Shown piece by piece: positions 55,062-63,835 of a stretch of 64,000 nucleotides of DNA. Numbering within the stretch: the first letter of the stretch is position 1; every line of letters starts with the position of its first letter. Source of the DNA: Sulfurimicrobium lacus. Its GTDB lineage: Bacteria; Pseudomonadota; Gammaproteobacteria; Burkholderiales; Sulfuricellaceae. The stretch is from positions 975,501 to 1,039,500 of the forward strand of contig NZ_AP022853.1 of the NCBI RefSeq assembly GCF_011764585.1. The letters are read 5' to 3'. Both the position numbers and the translations under genes were made by a program. The notes beneath the pieces were generated by a model. The model did not search any database, was not told the DNA's origin, and saw nothing but the letters and a program-made list of their open reading frames with translations.

Positions 55062-55808
55062 ATGCGAAAAGAAACCGCCACCCCCAGCTTCCTGCCGCTC
55101 TATGAGCAAATCAAGCAATTGATCCTGCGCGCGCTGTCGGATGGCGAGTGGCAGCCGGGTGCCGCGATTCCCAGCGAGATGGAGCTGGCGCGCCGTTACC
55201 AGGTGAGCCAGGGCACGGTGCGCAAGGCGCTTGACGAACTGGTGATGGACAACATCCTGGTGCGGCGTCAGGGCAAGGGGACCTTCGTCGCCACCCACGC
55301 CGACGACGGCACCGCTTACCGCTTTCTGCGCCTGATGAGCCTGAGCGGCGAGCAGGAATACCCGCACAGCGAGTTCATTGTATTCAGCCGCGGCAAGGCC
55401 GACGCGCAGGTGGCAAGTCGGCTGGGCGTCTCGCCCGGCAGCGCGCTGGCGATCCTGCGCCGGGTATTGACGTTTTCCGGCGCGCCGGTGGTGTACGACG
55501 ACATTCGCCTGCCGGCGGCGCTGTTGAAGGGGGTGTCGATCGCGATGATCGAGGACCACGTCAACGCGCACAAGGGAACCCTGTATTCGCTTTACGAAGC
55601 CCAGTACCAGATACGCATCATCGCAGCTCACGAGCGCATCCGCGCCACGCTGGCGGATGCCGTCGTCGCGCCCTTGCTCGGCGTGGCGGTCGGCGCGCCG
55701 CTGCTGGCCATCGAGCGGGTGGCGTTCACTTACAAGAACCAGCCGGTGGAATGGCGCATGAGCTACGTCAACACCGCGCGACACTATCATTTCGACGAAC
55801 TGAACTAG
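55062..55808 (+). CDS. GntR-family regulator (HutC/UTRA type)
   Basis: 248 aa. The N-terminal wHTH (LPLYEQIKQLILRALSDGEWQPGAAIPSE...LARRYQVSQGTVRKAL) is GntR-type. The C-terminal UTRA effector domain includes LAIERVAFTYKNQPVEWRMSYVNT. It starts seven bases before malic enzyme and probably regulates it. The effector is unknown. Confidence 0.93.
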   Translation: MRKETATPSFLPLYEQIKQLILRALSDGEWQPGAAIPSEMELARRYQVSQGTVRKALDELVMDNILVRRQGKGTFVATHADDGTAYRFLRLMSLSGEQEYPHSEFIVFSRGKADAQVASRLGVSPGSALAILRRVLTFSGAPVVYDDIRLPAALLKGVSIAMIEDHVNAHKGTLYSLYEAQYQIRIIAAHERIRATLADAVVAPLLGVAVGAPLLAIERVAFTYKNQPVEWRMSYVNTARHYHFDELN

Positions 55809-55815
55809 GATCAGC

Positions 55816-57024
55816 ATGGACAACCTGAAACAAAACGCCCTCGATTATCACGAGTTTCCCCGGCCGGGCAAACTCTCGGTGGAGTCTTCCAAGCCGTGCG
55901 CCACGGCGGCGGAACTGTCGCTCGCCTATACCCCCGGCGTTGCCGCGCCGGTGCGCGAGATCCACGCCGACGCGGAAAACGCCTACCGCTACACCAACAA
56001 GGGCAACCTGGTGGCGGTGATCACCGACGGCACGGCGATCCTCGGCCTGGGCAATCTCGGGCCGCTCGCGTCCAAGCCGGTGATGGAAGGCAAGGCGGTG
56101 TTGTTCAAGCGCTTCGCCAACGTCGACGTGTTCGACATCGAAGTCAATGCGCCCAGCGTCGAGTCCTTCATCGAGACCGTGGTGAACATAGCCCCCACCT
56201 TCGGCGGCATCAACCTGGAAGACATCGCCGCGCCCCATTGCTTCGAAATCGAGAAGGCGCTCAAGGAACGGCTGGACATCCCGGTGTTCCACGATGACCA
56301 GCACGGCACCGCCATCATCATCTGCGCCGGCCTGCTCAACGCGCTGGAGCTGCAGGGCAAGACGCTGGCCAAGGCCAAACTGGTGTGTCTCGGCGCCGGT
56401 GCCGCCGGGCTGGCGGGCATGCGCCTGCTCATCGCCATGGGCGCGAAGAAGGAAAACATGACCCTGGTGGACTCCAAGGGCGTGATCCACAGCGGCCGTA
56501 CCGACCTCAACGCCCACAAGCAGGAATTCGCCAAGGAAACGCCGCTGCGCACCCTGGCGGAGGCGATGCAGGACGCGGACGTGTTTATCGGCGTGTCCGG
56601 CGCCAACCTAGTGACCGGGGACGATCTCAAGCGCATGGCGCCCAAGCCCATCGTGTTCGCCATGGCCAACCCCGACCCCGAAATCCTGCCCGCCGACGCC
56701 CACGCCGCGCGCAGCGACCTGATCATGGCCACCGGACGTTCGGATTTTCCCAACCAGGTGAACAATGTGCTGGGCTTTCCCTACATCTTCCGCGGTGCGC
56801 TGGATGCGCGCGCCAAGTCCATCACCCAGGACATGATGATCGCCGCCGTGCGGGCGCTGGCCGACCTGGCCAAGGAAGCGGTGCCGCTGGAAGTGCTCAA
56901 GGCCTACAATGCCAAGTCGATGTCCTTCGGCAAGGACTACATCCTGCCCAAGCCCTTCGATCCACGCCTGATCGAGCGCATCCCGCCTGCCGTGGCAGCT
57001 GCCGCGCGCGCATCTGGCGCATAG
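55816..57024 (+). CDS. maeB: Malic enzyme (NADP-type, single-domain)
   Basis: 402 aa. It decarboxylates malate to pyruvate with NAD(P). YTPGVAAPVREI, the Rossmann motif LVCLGAGAAGLAGMRLL and PVFHDDQHGTAI with catalytic residues are plain. It lacks the C-terminal phosphotransacetylase-like domain of long MaeB, so the symbol is tentative. It is downstream of a GntR regulator and upstream of sdh, so it connects C4 acids to pyruvate. Confidence 0.9.
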   Translation: MDNLKQNALDYHEFPRPGKLSVESSKPCATAAELSLAYTPGVAAPVREIHADAENAYRYTNKGNLVAVITDGTAILGLGNLGPLASKPVMEGKAVLFKRFANVDVFDIEVNAPSVESFIETVVNIAPTFGGINLEDIAAPHCFEIEKALKERLDIPVFHDDQHGTAIIICAGLLNALELQGKTLAKAKLVCLGAGAAGLAGMRLLIAMGAKKENMTLVDSKGVIHSGRTDLNAHKQEFAKETPLRTLAEAMQDADVFIGVSGANLVTGDDLKRMAPKPIVFAMANPDPEILPADAHAARSDLIMATGRSDFPNQVNNVLGFPYIFRGALDARAKSITQDMMIAAVRALADLAKEAVPLEVLKAYNAKSMSFGKDYILPKPFDPRLIERIPPAVAAAARASGA

Positions 57025-57039
57025 ACATATTCCCTCCCC

Positions 57040-57150
57040 TTGTACTCGGGTGCTTTGGCCGGGTGCTTCAAGGGGAGGGCCAGGGTGGGGATGGGGCGCT
57101 TTCGTTGCTAACCCATCCCCCTCCCAACCTCCCCCTTGAAGGGGGAGGGG
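57040..57150. repeat. G/C-rich inverted repeats between malic enzyme and sdhC
   Basis: The motif CTTCAAGGGGAGGG...GGGGATGGGG near 57067-57094 is followed by CCCATCCCCCTCCC and CCCCCTTGAAGGGGGAGGGG. These form long hairpins and share the CCCTT-AAGGGG core with the repeat at 32008-32100. They probably act as terminator and interspersed repeat. Confidence 0.65.
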
Positions 57151-57170
57151 TAATCAGGAGGTGGCTGTTA

Positions 57171-57551
57171 ATGGATATACCCGGTAAACGCCCGGTTTAC
57201 CTCAACCTGTTCAAGATCAGGTTGCCGTTGCCGGGGGTGGTGTCCATCATGCACCGCGCCAGCGGGGCGTTGTTGTTCCTGGTGCTGCCGCCGCTGCTTT
57301 ACGCGCTGCAGCTCAGCCTCGCATCGGAACAGGGGTTCGCCACGGTGCACGAATGGTTGCGGCTGCCGCTGGTGAAGTTGCTGCTGATCGGCACCGTATG
57401 GGGCTACCTGCACCACTTCTGCATGGGCTTGCGTTACCTTGCCCTGGATCTGGATATCGGGGTGGACCTGCCCCAGGCGCGCTTCAGTTCCAAGCTGGTG
57501 CTGGCGGTCAGCATAGTCGCCACGCTGCTGTTCGGGGTATGGCTATGGTAA
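57171..57551 (+). CDS. sdhC: Succinate dehydrogenase cytochrome b subunit
   Basis: 126 aa with AGGAGG before the ATG. Three transmembrane helices: VVSIMHRASGALLFLVLPPLL, LVKLLLIGTVWGYLHHFCMGL and [18 protein letters not shown]. It holds haem b with SdhD and binds ubiquinone; the conserved H in HHFCMGLRYL is likely a haem ligand. It overlaps sdhD by seven bases, and the four sdh genes form one operon. Confidence 0.92.
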   Translation: MDIPGKRPVYLNLFKIRLPLPGVVSIMHRASGALLFLVLPPLLYALQLSLASEQGFATVHEWLRLPLVKLLLIGTVWGYLHHFCMGLRYLALDLDIGVDLPQARFSSKLVLAVSIVATLLFGVWLW

Positions 57552-57889
57552 AGCGCATCGTCAGCGGCGCTCATTACGGCCTCAAGGACTGGCTGGTGCA
57601 GCGCGTCACCGCCGTGGTGATGGCGCTCTATAGCCTGTTCCTGATCGGCTTCTTCCTGACCCAGCCGCTATCATTCGAATCCTGGCAGGGGCTGTTCCAT
57701 GGTCAGCCGATGCGTCTCGCCAGCCTGGTGTTCCTGTTCAGCGTGTTCATCCACGCCTGGGTGGGGATGCGCGACATTTTCATGGACTATGTCCACCCCA
57801 CCGTCATCCGCCTCACGCTGCACGTGGCGGTGATCCTGGCCCTGGCGGCCTACGCCTTCTGGGCGGCGCAGATTTTGTGGAGCGTGTGA
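57545..57889 (+). CDS. sdhD: Succinate dehydrogenase membrane anchor subunit
   Basis: 114 aa with three transmembrane helices ([36 protein letters not shown] and [21 protein letters not shown]). It anchors SdhAB to the membrane and contributes to the quinone site. [17 protein letters not shown] is a typical family segment. The stop overlaps the ATG of sdhA. Confidence 0.92.
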   Translation: MVKRIVSGAHYGLKDWLVQRVTAVVMALYSLFLIGFFLTQPLSFESWQGLFHGQPMRLASLVFLFSVFIHAWVGMRDIFMDYVHPTVIRLTLHVAVILALAAYAFWAAQILWSV

Positions 57890-59652
57890 TGACGATTGCC
57901 AAACGGACTTTCGATGCAGTGATCGTCGGCGGCGGTGGCGCCGGCCTGCGGGCAGCCTTGCAGCTGGCCCATGCCGACCTCAAGGTGGCGGTGGTGTCCA
58001 AGGTGTTTCCCACCCGCTCCCACACCGTGTCCGCCCAGGGCGGCATCGCCGCCAGCCTCGGCAACGTGAGCGACGACAACTGGCACTGGCACATGTACGA
58101 CACCGTCAAGGGCTCGGACTACCTCGGCGACCAGGATGCCATCGAGTTCATGTGCCGTCAGGCCAACGAGGCGGTGATCGAGCTGGAGCACTACGGCATG
58201 CCGTTCGACCGGCTGGAGAACGGCAAGATCTACCAGCGCCCGTTCGGCGGCATGACGCAGGATTATGGCGGCGCGCCGGCGGTGCGCACCTGCGCCGTGG
58301 CGGACCGCACCGGCCATGCCATGCTGCACACGCTGTACCAGCGCAACATCGCGGCCAGGACGCACTTCTTCGAGGAATATTTCGCCGTCGACCTGGTCAT
58401 GGACCCGCATGGTTACGCGCTGGGCGTGGTGGCGCTGGGGATCGAATCCGGCGAACCGATTTTCATCGAGGCGCGCGCCACCATCCTTGCCACCGGCGGG
58501 GCAGGGCGCATCTTCTCCGCCACCACCAACGCCCTGATCAACACCGGCGACGGGCTGGGCATGGCGCTCAGGGCCGGCATTCCGCTCGAGGACATGGAGT
58601 TCTGGCAGTTCCACCCCACCGGGGTTTACGGCGCCGGGGTGCTGATCACCGAGGGCGTGCGCGGCGAGGGCGGCTACCTGGTGAACAAGAACGGCGAGCG
58701 CTTCATGGAACGCTACGCGCCCAACGCCAAGGACCTGGCCAGCCGCGACGTGGTGTCGCGCGCCATGGCGGTGGAGATTTTCGAGGGGCGCGGTTGCGGC
58801 AAGAACGGCGACCACGTGCTGCTCAAGCTCGACCACCTCGGCCCCGACGTGATCCAGCAGCGCCTGCCCGGCATCCGCGAACTGGCGCTGAAATTCGCCC
58901 ATGTCGACCCCGCTGTCGATCCCATCCCGGTGGTGCCCACGGTGCATTACATGATGGGCGGCATCCCCACCAACCTGCAGGGGCAGGTGGTGATGCCGAC
59001 CGGTACCGGGCCGGAAGAAGCCGTGCCGGGCCTGTACGCCATCGGCGAGTGCGCCTGCGTCTCGGTGCACGGCGCCAACCGCCTGGGCTCCAACTCGCTG
59101 CTCGACCTGATCGTGTTCGGCCGCGCCGCCGGCAACGACGTGATCGCGTACTGTCGCGAAAACCCCTTTCCCCGCGCCGTTCCCGCTGAAGCACTGGCGC
59201 AGATCATGGCGCGCCTGGCGCGCTGGGAACGCAAGGGCGACGGCATCACCGTGCCGGAACTGCGCGAGGAAATGCGCAAGACCATGCAGCAGCATTGCGG
59301 CGTGTTCCGCACGGAGGAAGTGCTGCAGGAAGGCGTGAAAAAGATGATGGAAATCGCCGCCAGGCTCCCCGACGTGGTGCTGCGCGACCACAGCAAGGTC
59401 TACAACACCGGGCGCATCGAGGCGCTGGAACTGGAAAACCTCATGGCGGTGGCGCTGGCCACCATGGTGTCCGCCGCGGCGCGCCAGGAAAGCCGCGGCG
59501 CGCATGCCCGCGACGACTACCCGGCGCGCGACGACAAGGCGTGGATGAAGCACACGCTCTACCTTGCCGACGGCCACCGCCTCGACTACAAGCCGGTGCG
59601 CCTCAAGCCGCTCACGGTGGAGGCGTTCCAGCCCAAGGCAAGGGTTTACTAG
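57889..59652 (+). CDS. sdhA: Succinate dehydrogenase flavoprotein subunit
   Basis: 587 aa. FAD-binding [16 protein letters not shown], the covalent-FAD His in [10 protein letters not shown] and the active-site THRTGHAM-like segment (ADRTGHAML) are in place. [15 protein letters not shown] is typical. It oxidises succinate to fumarate and passes electrons to FAD. The start at 57889 overlaps the sdhD stop (TGATG); a start four codons earlier exists. Confidence 0.97.
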   Translation: MTIAKRTFDAVIVGGGGAGLRAALQLAHADLKVAVVSKVFPTRSHTVSAQGGIAASLGNVSDDNWHWHMYDTVKGSDYLGDQDAIEFMCRQANEAVIELEHYGMPFDRLENGKIYQRPFGGMTQDYGGAPAVRTCAVADRTGHAMLHTLYQRNIAARTHFFEEYFAVDLVMDPHGYALGVVALGIESGEPIFIEARATILATGGAGRIFSATTNALINTGDGLGMALRAGIPLEDMEFWQFHPTGVYGAGVLITEGVRGEGGYLVNKNGERFMERYAPNAKDLASRDVVSRAMAVEIFEGRGCGKNGDHVLLKLDHLGPDVIQQRLPGIRELALKFAHVDPAVDPIPVVPTVHYMMGGIPTNLQGQVVMPTGTGPEEAVPGLYAIGECACVSVHGANRLGSNSLLDLIVFGRAAGNDVIAYCRENPFPRAVPAEALAQIMARLARWERKGDGITVPELREEMRKTMQQHCGVFRTEEVLQEGVKKMMEIAARLPDVVLRDHSKVYNTGRIEALELENLMAVALATMVSAAARQESRGAHARDDYPARDDKAWMKHTLYLADGHRLDYKPVRLKPLTVEAFQPKARVY

Positions 59653-59653
59653 G

Positions 59654-59752
59654 GAGTGAAGAGTGAAGAGTGAAAAGTGAAGGGTGCGCAGTGGATAATT
59701 TTACCTTTCACTTTTCACAACTAAGGCATAGCCGAGTGGCTTCACATTTCAC
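59654..59752. repeat. Heptamer array between sdhA and sdhB (third family)
   Basis: Four units of the type GAGTGAA/AAGTGAA (59654-59681) are followed by inverted units CTTTCAC/TTTTCAC (59705-59718) and TTCACA/TTTCACC (59740-59753). The unit sequence differs from the nif-operon arrays but the layout (array, spacer, inverted array) is the same. It fills the spacer between sdhA and sdhB. Confidence 0.75.
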
Positions 59753-59772
59753 CTTCTGACGAAAGGGAAGCA

Positions 59773-60468
59773 ATGAAATTCTCCATCTACCGCTACAACC
59801 CCGAAACCGACGCCAAGCCCTACATGCAGGACTACGAGCTGGACATCGAGGCCGAAGGCATGATGCTGCTCGACGCCATCCTGCTGCTCAAGGAACAGGA
59901 CGAAACCCTGAGCGTGCGCCGTTCCTGCCGCGAGGGCGTGTGCGGCTCGGACGGCATGAACATCAACGGCAAGAACGGCCTGGCCTGCGTCACGCCGCTC
60001 AGCGAGCTCAAGCAGCCGATCGAGCTGCGGCCCTTGCCCGGTCTGCCGGTGATCCGCGACCTGGTGGTGGACATGAGCCAGTTTTTCAAGCATTACCGCT
60101 CGGTCAAACCCTATATCATCAACATCGACCCGGAACCGGAAATCGAACGCCTGCAGACGCCCGAGGACCGGGCTCAGCTGGACGGGCTGTACGAGTGCAT
60201 CCTGTGCGCCTGCTGCTCCACTTCCTGCCCCTCGTTCTGGTGGAACCCGGACAAGTTCGTCGGCCCCGCGGGTCTGCTGCAGGCCTACCGCTTCATCGCC
60301 GACAGCCGCGACCAGGCGACCAACGAACGCCTCGACGACCTGGAAGACCCATACCGGCTGTTCCGCTGCCACAGCATCATGAACTGCGTCGAAGTGTGTC
60401 CCAAGGGGCTCAACCCGACGCGGGCGATCGGCAAGATCAAGGAGTTGCTGGTCAAACGCACGGTTTGA
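59773..60468 (+). CDS. sdhB: Succinate dehydrogenase iron-sulfur subunit
   Basis: 231 aa. It carries the 2Fe-2S cluster ([22 protein letters not shown]), the 4Fe-4S cluster ([12 protein letters not shown]) and the 3Fe-4S cluster ([17 protein letters not shown]). It relays electrons from SdhA to the quinone site. AGGGAAG precedes the ATG. A 120-base spacer with heptamer repeats separates it from sdhA. Confidence 0.97.
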   Translation: MKFSIYRYNPETDAKPYMQDYELDIEAEGMMLLDAILLLKEQDETLSVRRSCREGVCGSDGMNINGKNGLACVTPLSELKQPIELRPLPGLPVIRDLVVDMSQFFKHYRSVKPYIINIDPEPEIERLQTPEDRAQLDGLYECILCACCSTSCPSFWWNPDKFVGPAGLLQAYRFIADSRDQATNERLDDLEDPYRLFRCHSIMNCVEVCPKGLNPTRAIGKIKELLVKRTV

Positions 60469-60503
60469 TCCAGACCCGACTTTTTTATTACGAGAGAGAA
60501 AAC

Positions 60504-60845
60504 ATGAGCAATTTACCCAAGTGTCCCAAGTGCAACTCCGAATACACCTATGAAGACGGCGGCATGTACATCTGCCCGGAATGCGCCCATGAGTGGAGCG
60601 CGGATGCGCCCGCAGAAAACGTGGAGGAAAAGCGCGTGGTGAAGGATGCCTTCGGCACGGTGCTGAACGACGGCGATAGCGTGACGGTGATCAAGGACCT
60701 CAAGATCAAAGGCTCTTCGTCGGTGGTGAAAGGCGGAACGAAAGTGAAGAACATCCGCCTGGTCGAAGGCGACCACGACATCGATTGCAAGATCGACGGC
60801 ATCGGTGCGATGTCGCTGAAATCCGAATTCGTGAAGAAAGCCTGA
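60504..60845 (+). CDS. YjdM/PhnA-like zinc-ribbon protein
   Basis: 113 aa. The N-terminus [20 protein letters not shown] and [10 protein letters not shown] form a zinc ribbon. The C-terminal part ([37 protein letters not shown]) is the PhnA-type beta domain. The family was linked to alkylphosphonate use but its role is not established. GAGAGAGA precedes the ATG. Confidence 0.92.
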   Translation: MSNLPKCPKCNSEYTYEDGGMYICPECAHEWSADAPAENVEEKRVVKDAFGTVLNDGDSVTVIKDLKIKGSSSVVKGGTKVKNIRLVEGDHDIDCKIDGIGAMSLKSEFVKKA

Positions 60846-61054
60846 ATCCCCCAGCGGCTGCGAGATCACGACCCGCATTCGGGGCACATTCACATCGCCC
60901 CGGTAGCCATCCTGGCGCGCCTGATCAATTCCTTCGCGCTCGGCGGGGACTGGGCAAGCGAGCCAAGCGGGATATCTCCGGCCGGAACATAGGCGCTCAT
61001 CACCACGCCGGTGGTTGAAACCTTCGCCAACGTTTTACTCCAACATCCCCTGTG

Positions 61055-61531
61055 TCAAGACGAAATCGCGCGCACGCATTTCATCGGACCGCTGTGAATC
61101 TTTTCGAATGTCAGTTTCATCTGGTCGCAGACGGCGTCCCCTTCAGCGCCGGTAAGTCCCCAAAAAATCACCCGAACGTCTCGTTCAGTACTTCTGGAGT
61201 GGTTCAGACTCAAGTAGGTAACGCTGGACGGCGTGTCATCGAAGAACTTGGCGTTCCGGGGCGCCAAGGCGGTCTTGCATTCGACAGATTTCGATACGCA
61301 GTACTCACAGTTTGCTGCCAGATTGTTCTTGATTATTCTTGCGCGCTGCTGACAATCGGCTTCGTCCAACGTTTTTCCAAAAACTGCGGCCTCAATCTGG
61401 CGCCCGTAAGCATCCAATGTCACCCGGATCTCAACGAAGACCGGGTTGGCAACGTCCGTGGGTTCCGGCTGGTGTCGAAGGCCAAAGAAACCCAGAACAC
61501 CCAGTACAACAATTACGAACAGTATTTTCAT
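61055..61531 (-). CDS. Hypothetical secreted or membrane-anchored protein
   Basis: 158 aa, family not recognised. The N-terminus KILFVIVVLGVLGFFGLRHQP is a signal anchor. The rest contains several cysteines (ADCQQRARI, NCEYCVSKSVECK, DAVCDQMK, MKCVRAISS) that could form disulfides in the periplasm. AGGAGG-like CCTAGGTGAATC lies before the ATG. It is next to mobile DNA and may itself be accessory. Confidence 0.6.
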   Translation of the reverse strand: MKILFVIVVLGVLGFFGLRHQPEPTDVANPVFVEIRVTLDAYGRQIEAAVFGKTLDEADCQQRARIIKNNLAANCEYCVSKSVECKTALAPRNAKFFDDTPSSVTYLSLNHSRSTERDVRVIFWGLTGAEGDAVCDQMKLTFEKIHSGPMKCVRAISS

Positions 61532-61629
61532 GATTCACCTAGGAGGAGCGAAGAAAACTGGAAAAGGTCGAATAGCGGGAGGAGAAGGAGCAAATCATGG
61601 GCCTTGCGGGCAGGCCGCTCCAACGGGGT

Positions 61630-61711
61630 TGTAAAAGCATCATTTCCGCATCTTGCCTGAACAGGCGGAGCACATCAATATTCATTTATCATGACTCGCC
61701 ATCGCACCGAC
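61630..61711. repeat. Degenerate copy of the insertion-sequence left end
   Basis: The stretch TGTAAAAGCATCATTTCCGC and the following CATCTTGCCTGAACAGGCGG closely resemble the sequence at 63751-63835 just before the transposase start. Shared words include CGCATCTTGCCT, CATCAATAT and ATCATGACT. No transposase follows here, so it is a solo remnant of the same element. Confidence 0.65.
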
Positions 61712-61737
61712 GCACATCACCGACGGGGTCACAACCG

Positions 61738-62668
61738 ACGGGGTCAGGTCTTGCAAAATCGCATCAAACCTCGCCGTGTTTTGAGTCATGAGCCCGCACC
61801 GCGCGGCTGACGGTAGTGTAATGGACGCCAAAGGCTTCTGCGATAGTCTTCATCGGATAGCCCCCTGACAGATAAGCCAAGGCCATGCCGGTATGCGTGT
61901 CATCGGCGAATTCCGCCTGGTAGTGGGCCAATGGCTTTGCCAGCGGGCGGCGCTGCGCGCGGGGAATTTCATCCAGGGATTGGTCGGGGGAAATGCTTGA
62001 CCGGGCGCGTTGGATGAATGCCTCGCCGCCAAGGAAAATCTGCCCTTCCAGCTTATCCCATATGCTGGGCAAGCCCACGCCGACCCGCACGAAATCCCGA
62101 TAACCGAGACGAGCCTGATCCCGTTGCCGGGAAAATTGCCCAAGTATCCAGCCAGTCTGCAACCAGGGTGGTGCGGGTACCGCTCCGACCATCGCCGGAT
62201 AGCTGCTCCACGACCATTCTCCCGCATCACTGACCATCCCGGCACGCACCGGGTTGAGCACCACATAGCGCGCCAGTTCCAGGAGATAGCTGTCCTTCTC
62301 CACGAGTATGGCCTTGTACCTGCCCTGGAAAACATGGCCGATCCGCCGATGGGTGCGGTTTATCCACTGCGTGTAGACCCCGTTGAGCTGGCGCATACCT
62401 TGCGCGAGATTGCCTTCGGGCGTCTCGACGACCACATGGTAGTGGTTGGTCATCAGGCAATAAGCGTGGCAAATCCAGTTGAAACGCCTGCAGACCTCGC
62501 CAAACAGCGTCAGCCAAGCCTCGCGGTCACTATCGGAAAAATAAATATCCTCGCGCCGGTCACCACGGGAAGTTACGTGGTACAGGCCGCCGGACAGTTC
62601 AATGCGTAGGGGTCTCGCCATGAGGCAAGTATGAGGGGGTGTGTGTGATTTTGCAAGACCTGACCCCG
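61738..62668 (-). mobile_element. Y1 (REP-type) transposase unit bounded by 23-bp inverted repeats
   Basis: The ends are exact inverted repeats, ACGGGGTCAGGTCTTGCAAAATC at 61738-61760 and its complement at 62646-62668. Between them lies one transposase gene on the minus strand. A short direct partial copy (CGACGGGGTCACAAC) precedes the left end. Its right end cuts into the attC of the neighbouring cassette. Confidence 0.75.
61764..62621 (-). CDS. REP-associated tyrosine transposase (Y1 family)
   Basis: 285 aa from the ATG at 62621, reading MARPLRIELSGGLYHVTSRG. The Y1 domain has HAYCLMTNHYHVVVETPEGN with the HUH pair and the later catalytic Tyr context. GHVFQGRYKAILVEKDSYLLELARYVVLNPVRAG is the family signature. 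A C-terminal helix-turn-helix (MKTIAEAFGVHYTTVSRAVRAH) is present. It recognises palindromic ends and mobilises single-stranded DNA, and would act on the 23-bp repeats here. Confidence 0.9.
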   Translation of the reverse strand: MARPLRIELSGGLYHVTSRGDRREDIYFSDSDREAWLTLFGEVCRRFNWICHAYCLMTNHYHVVVETPEGNLAQGMRQLNGVYTQWINRTHRRIGHVFQGRYKAILVEKDSYLLELARYVVLNPVRAGMVSDAGEWSWSSYPAMVGAVPAPPWLQTGWILGQFSRQRDQARLGYRDFVRVGVGLPSIWDKLEGQIFLGGEAFIQRARSSISPDQSLDEIPRAQRRPLAKPLAHYQAEFADDTHTGMALAYLSGGYPMKTIAEAFGVHYTTVSRAVRAHDSKHGEV

Positions 62669-62709
62669 TTGCCTGTTGGCGCATTTTGGGGGAGTCCATA
62701 TACGAGATG

Positions 62710-63183
62710 TTAGGCCCCGATTGCGATTGCATATGGTGATTCGCCAGGATTGTCGTGACGAGACCGGAAATACACACGGTAATTGCGGGACTCCAATTGT
62801 CTATGGACAAATGCCCCATCCGTCATGATGCGGTAGCTTGCCGACTCAAGGAGCCTTATGCCTTGGGCCTTCGCAATATCTAGTATTGAACGCCAAGTCG
62901 TCGCGCCAGGCGCCAATAGTAGTTCTTGAGGTGGCTCTCCAACCGCATCATCATCGTTATCGACGTCAAACGCGAATGCGCGCTTCAGGGCACCAATAGA
63001 CGGCGCCCAAATCACCAGAGTGATGATCGGCTCTTTGGCAGGGGAGAGGTCTTGAAAGTGATGTGCCGTCATCAAGTAGGCGCCCTGCACCTGATAGATG
63101 TTTTCGGTAACCGAAGTGGCTTCTTCCAAGAGGCTACTCAGCGGCTTCCCAATATGCGATCGCAGTTCGCGCCAAGCCGTCAT
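62710..63183 (-). CDS. Integron cassette protein of unknown function
   Basis: 157 aa, family not recognised. It starts nine bases after a GTTAGGC core site and its stop overlaps GCCTAAC of the next, the standard gene-cassette layout. The sequence has QVQGAYLMTAHHFQDLSPAKEP and ITLVIWAP, with no catalytic motif visible. It lies between a complete attC and a truncated one. Confidence 0.7.
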   Translation of the reverse strand: MTAWRELRSHIGKPLSSLLEEATSVTENIYQVQGAYLMTAHHFQDLSPAKEPIITLVIWAPSIGALKRAFAFDVDNDDDAVGEPPQELLLAPGATTWRSILDIAKAQGIRLLESASYRIMTDGAFVHRQLESRNYRVYFRSRHDNPGESPYAIAIGA

Positions 63184-63191
63184 AGGTCGGG

Positions 63192-63278
63192 GCCTAACGT
63201 AGAGCTAACCGGCGCTGCGCGGCTTTATCGTGCAGCGTCCAGCGACCAAAGGGAGCGCGGTTGAGCGCCGGGTTAGGT
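63192..63278 (-). other. Complete integron attC recombination site
   Basis: The 87-bp site is bounded by ACCTAAC and GTTAGGC (minus-strand reading), matching R'' RYYYAAC and R' GTTRRRY. Inside, CCGGCGCT pairs with AGCGCCGG, so the strand can fold into the imperfect hairpin that IntI recognises. It separates the two cassette genes. Confidence 0.9.
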
Positions 63279-63281
63279 ATG

Positions 63282-63704
63282 TCATCGCAGGAACCATGCC
63301 ACGGCAGTAGCTGCAATTGTGTTTAGCACGAGATAGCAGACCGCTGCATTGAGCAAGCCGATAATTAGCGACAACGGAAGCCTCGCTTGCAGAACAGTTT
63401 TGATTGCAAGGACTCCCGCGGCGAGGGCGAATATTGGAAAAACCACGAACAGCGTTGGAGATGAGCGTGCTAGCACTTGGAAAGAAAACACGACGACAAG
63501 CCCCATTGCTATCAAAGACGACACACTGACTTTAATAGACTCCGCGATAGATGCGGGTCGTGAAGCGAACGCGCATACAAGCTTTGTTGTCATGGTAGTT
63601 GATATGGTAATTGCCGTCACCGCCGTAAAGAAAATGCTTCCGAGTGCTGCCGGCATGGGCAGTACCACAGCCAATAGCATTCCGACAAAAATCATGTAGA
63701 TCAC
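63282..63704 (-). CDS. Integron cassette membrane protein
   Basis: 140 aa from the GTG at 63704, which has AGGA six bases upstream; TTG 63719 or ATG 63695 are alternatives. It has four to five transmembrane helices (FVGMLLAVVLPMPAALGSIFF, AMGLVVVFSFQVLA, VFPIFALAAGVLAIKTVL, LLNAAVCYLVLNTIAATAVA). The stop lies three bases before the attC R'' site. The family is not recognised. Cassette genes like this are usually of unknown function. Confidence 0.7.
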   Translation of the reverse strand: MIYMIFVGMLLAVVLPMPAALGSIFFTAVTAITISTTMTTKLVCAFASRPASIAESIKVSVSSLIAMGLVVVFSFQVLARSSPTLFVVFPIFALAAGVLAIKTVLQARLPLSLIIGLLNAAVCYLVLNTIAATAVAWFLR

Positions 63705-63738
63705 AAATCTTCCTTTCAACAGTTCAAAATGGACGAAT

Positions 63739-63750
63739 ACCTAACGACGC
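63739..63750 (-). other. Truncated attC end, interrupted by an insertion sequence
   Basis: ACCTAACGACGC is the R' end of an attC site (minus-strand GTTAGGT) belonging to the next cassette. After it the sequence changes to the insertion-sequence end TGTAGAAAAAG, so the site was broken by the insertion. Confidence 0.65.
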
Positions 63751-63835
63751 TGTAGAAAAAGTATCATCCCCGCATCTTGCCTCAACTGGCCGGGTGCATC
63801 AATATCCATCCATCATGACTTGCCGGATGCACAGG
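63751..63835 (+). repeat. Left end of the insertion sequence at the window edge
   Basis: The sequence TGTAGAAAAAGTATCATCCC leads into the transposase start. A second degenerate copy sits at 61630-61711. The right end is outside the window. Confidence 0.6.

Noticed and set aside
60846..61054. Possible small gene between the YjdM-like gene and the hypothetical secreted protein
   Set aside because: Frames here have no ribosome site and odd composition; nothing conserved was recognised.
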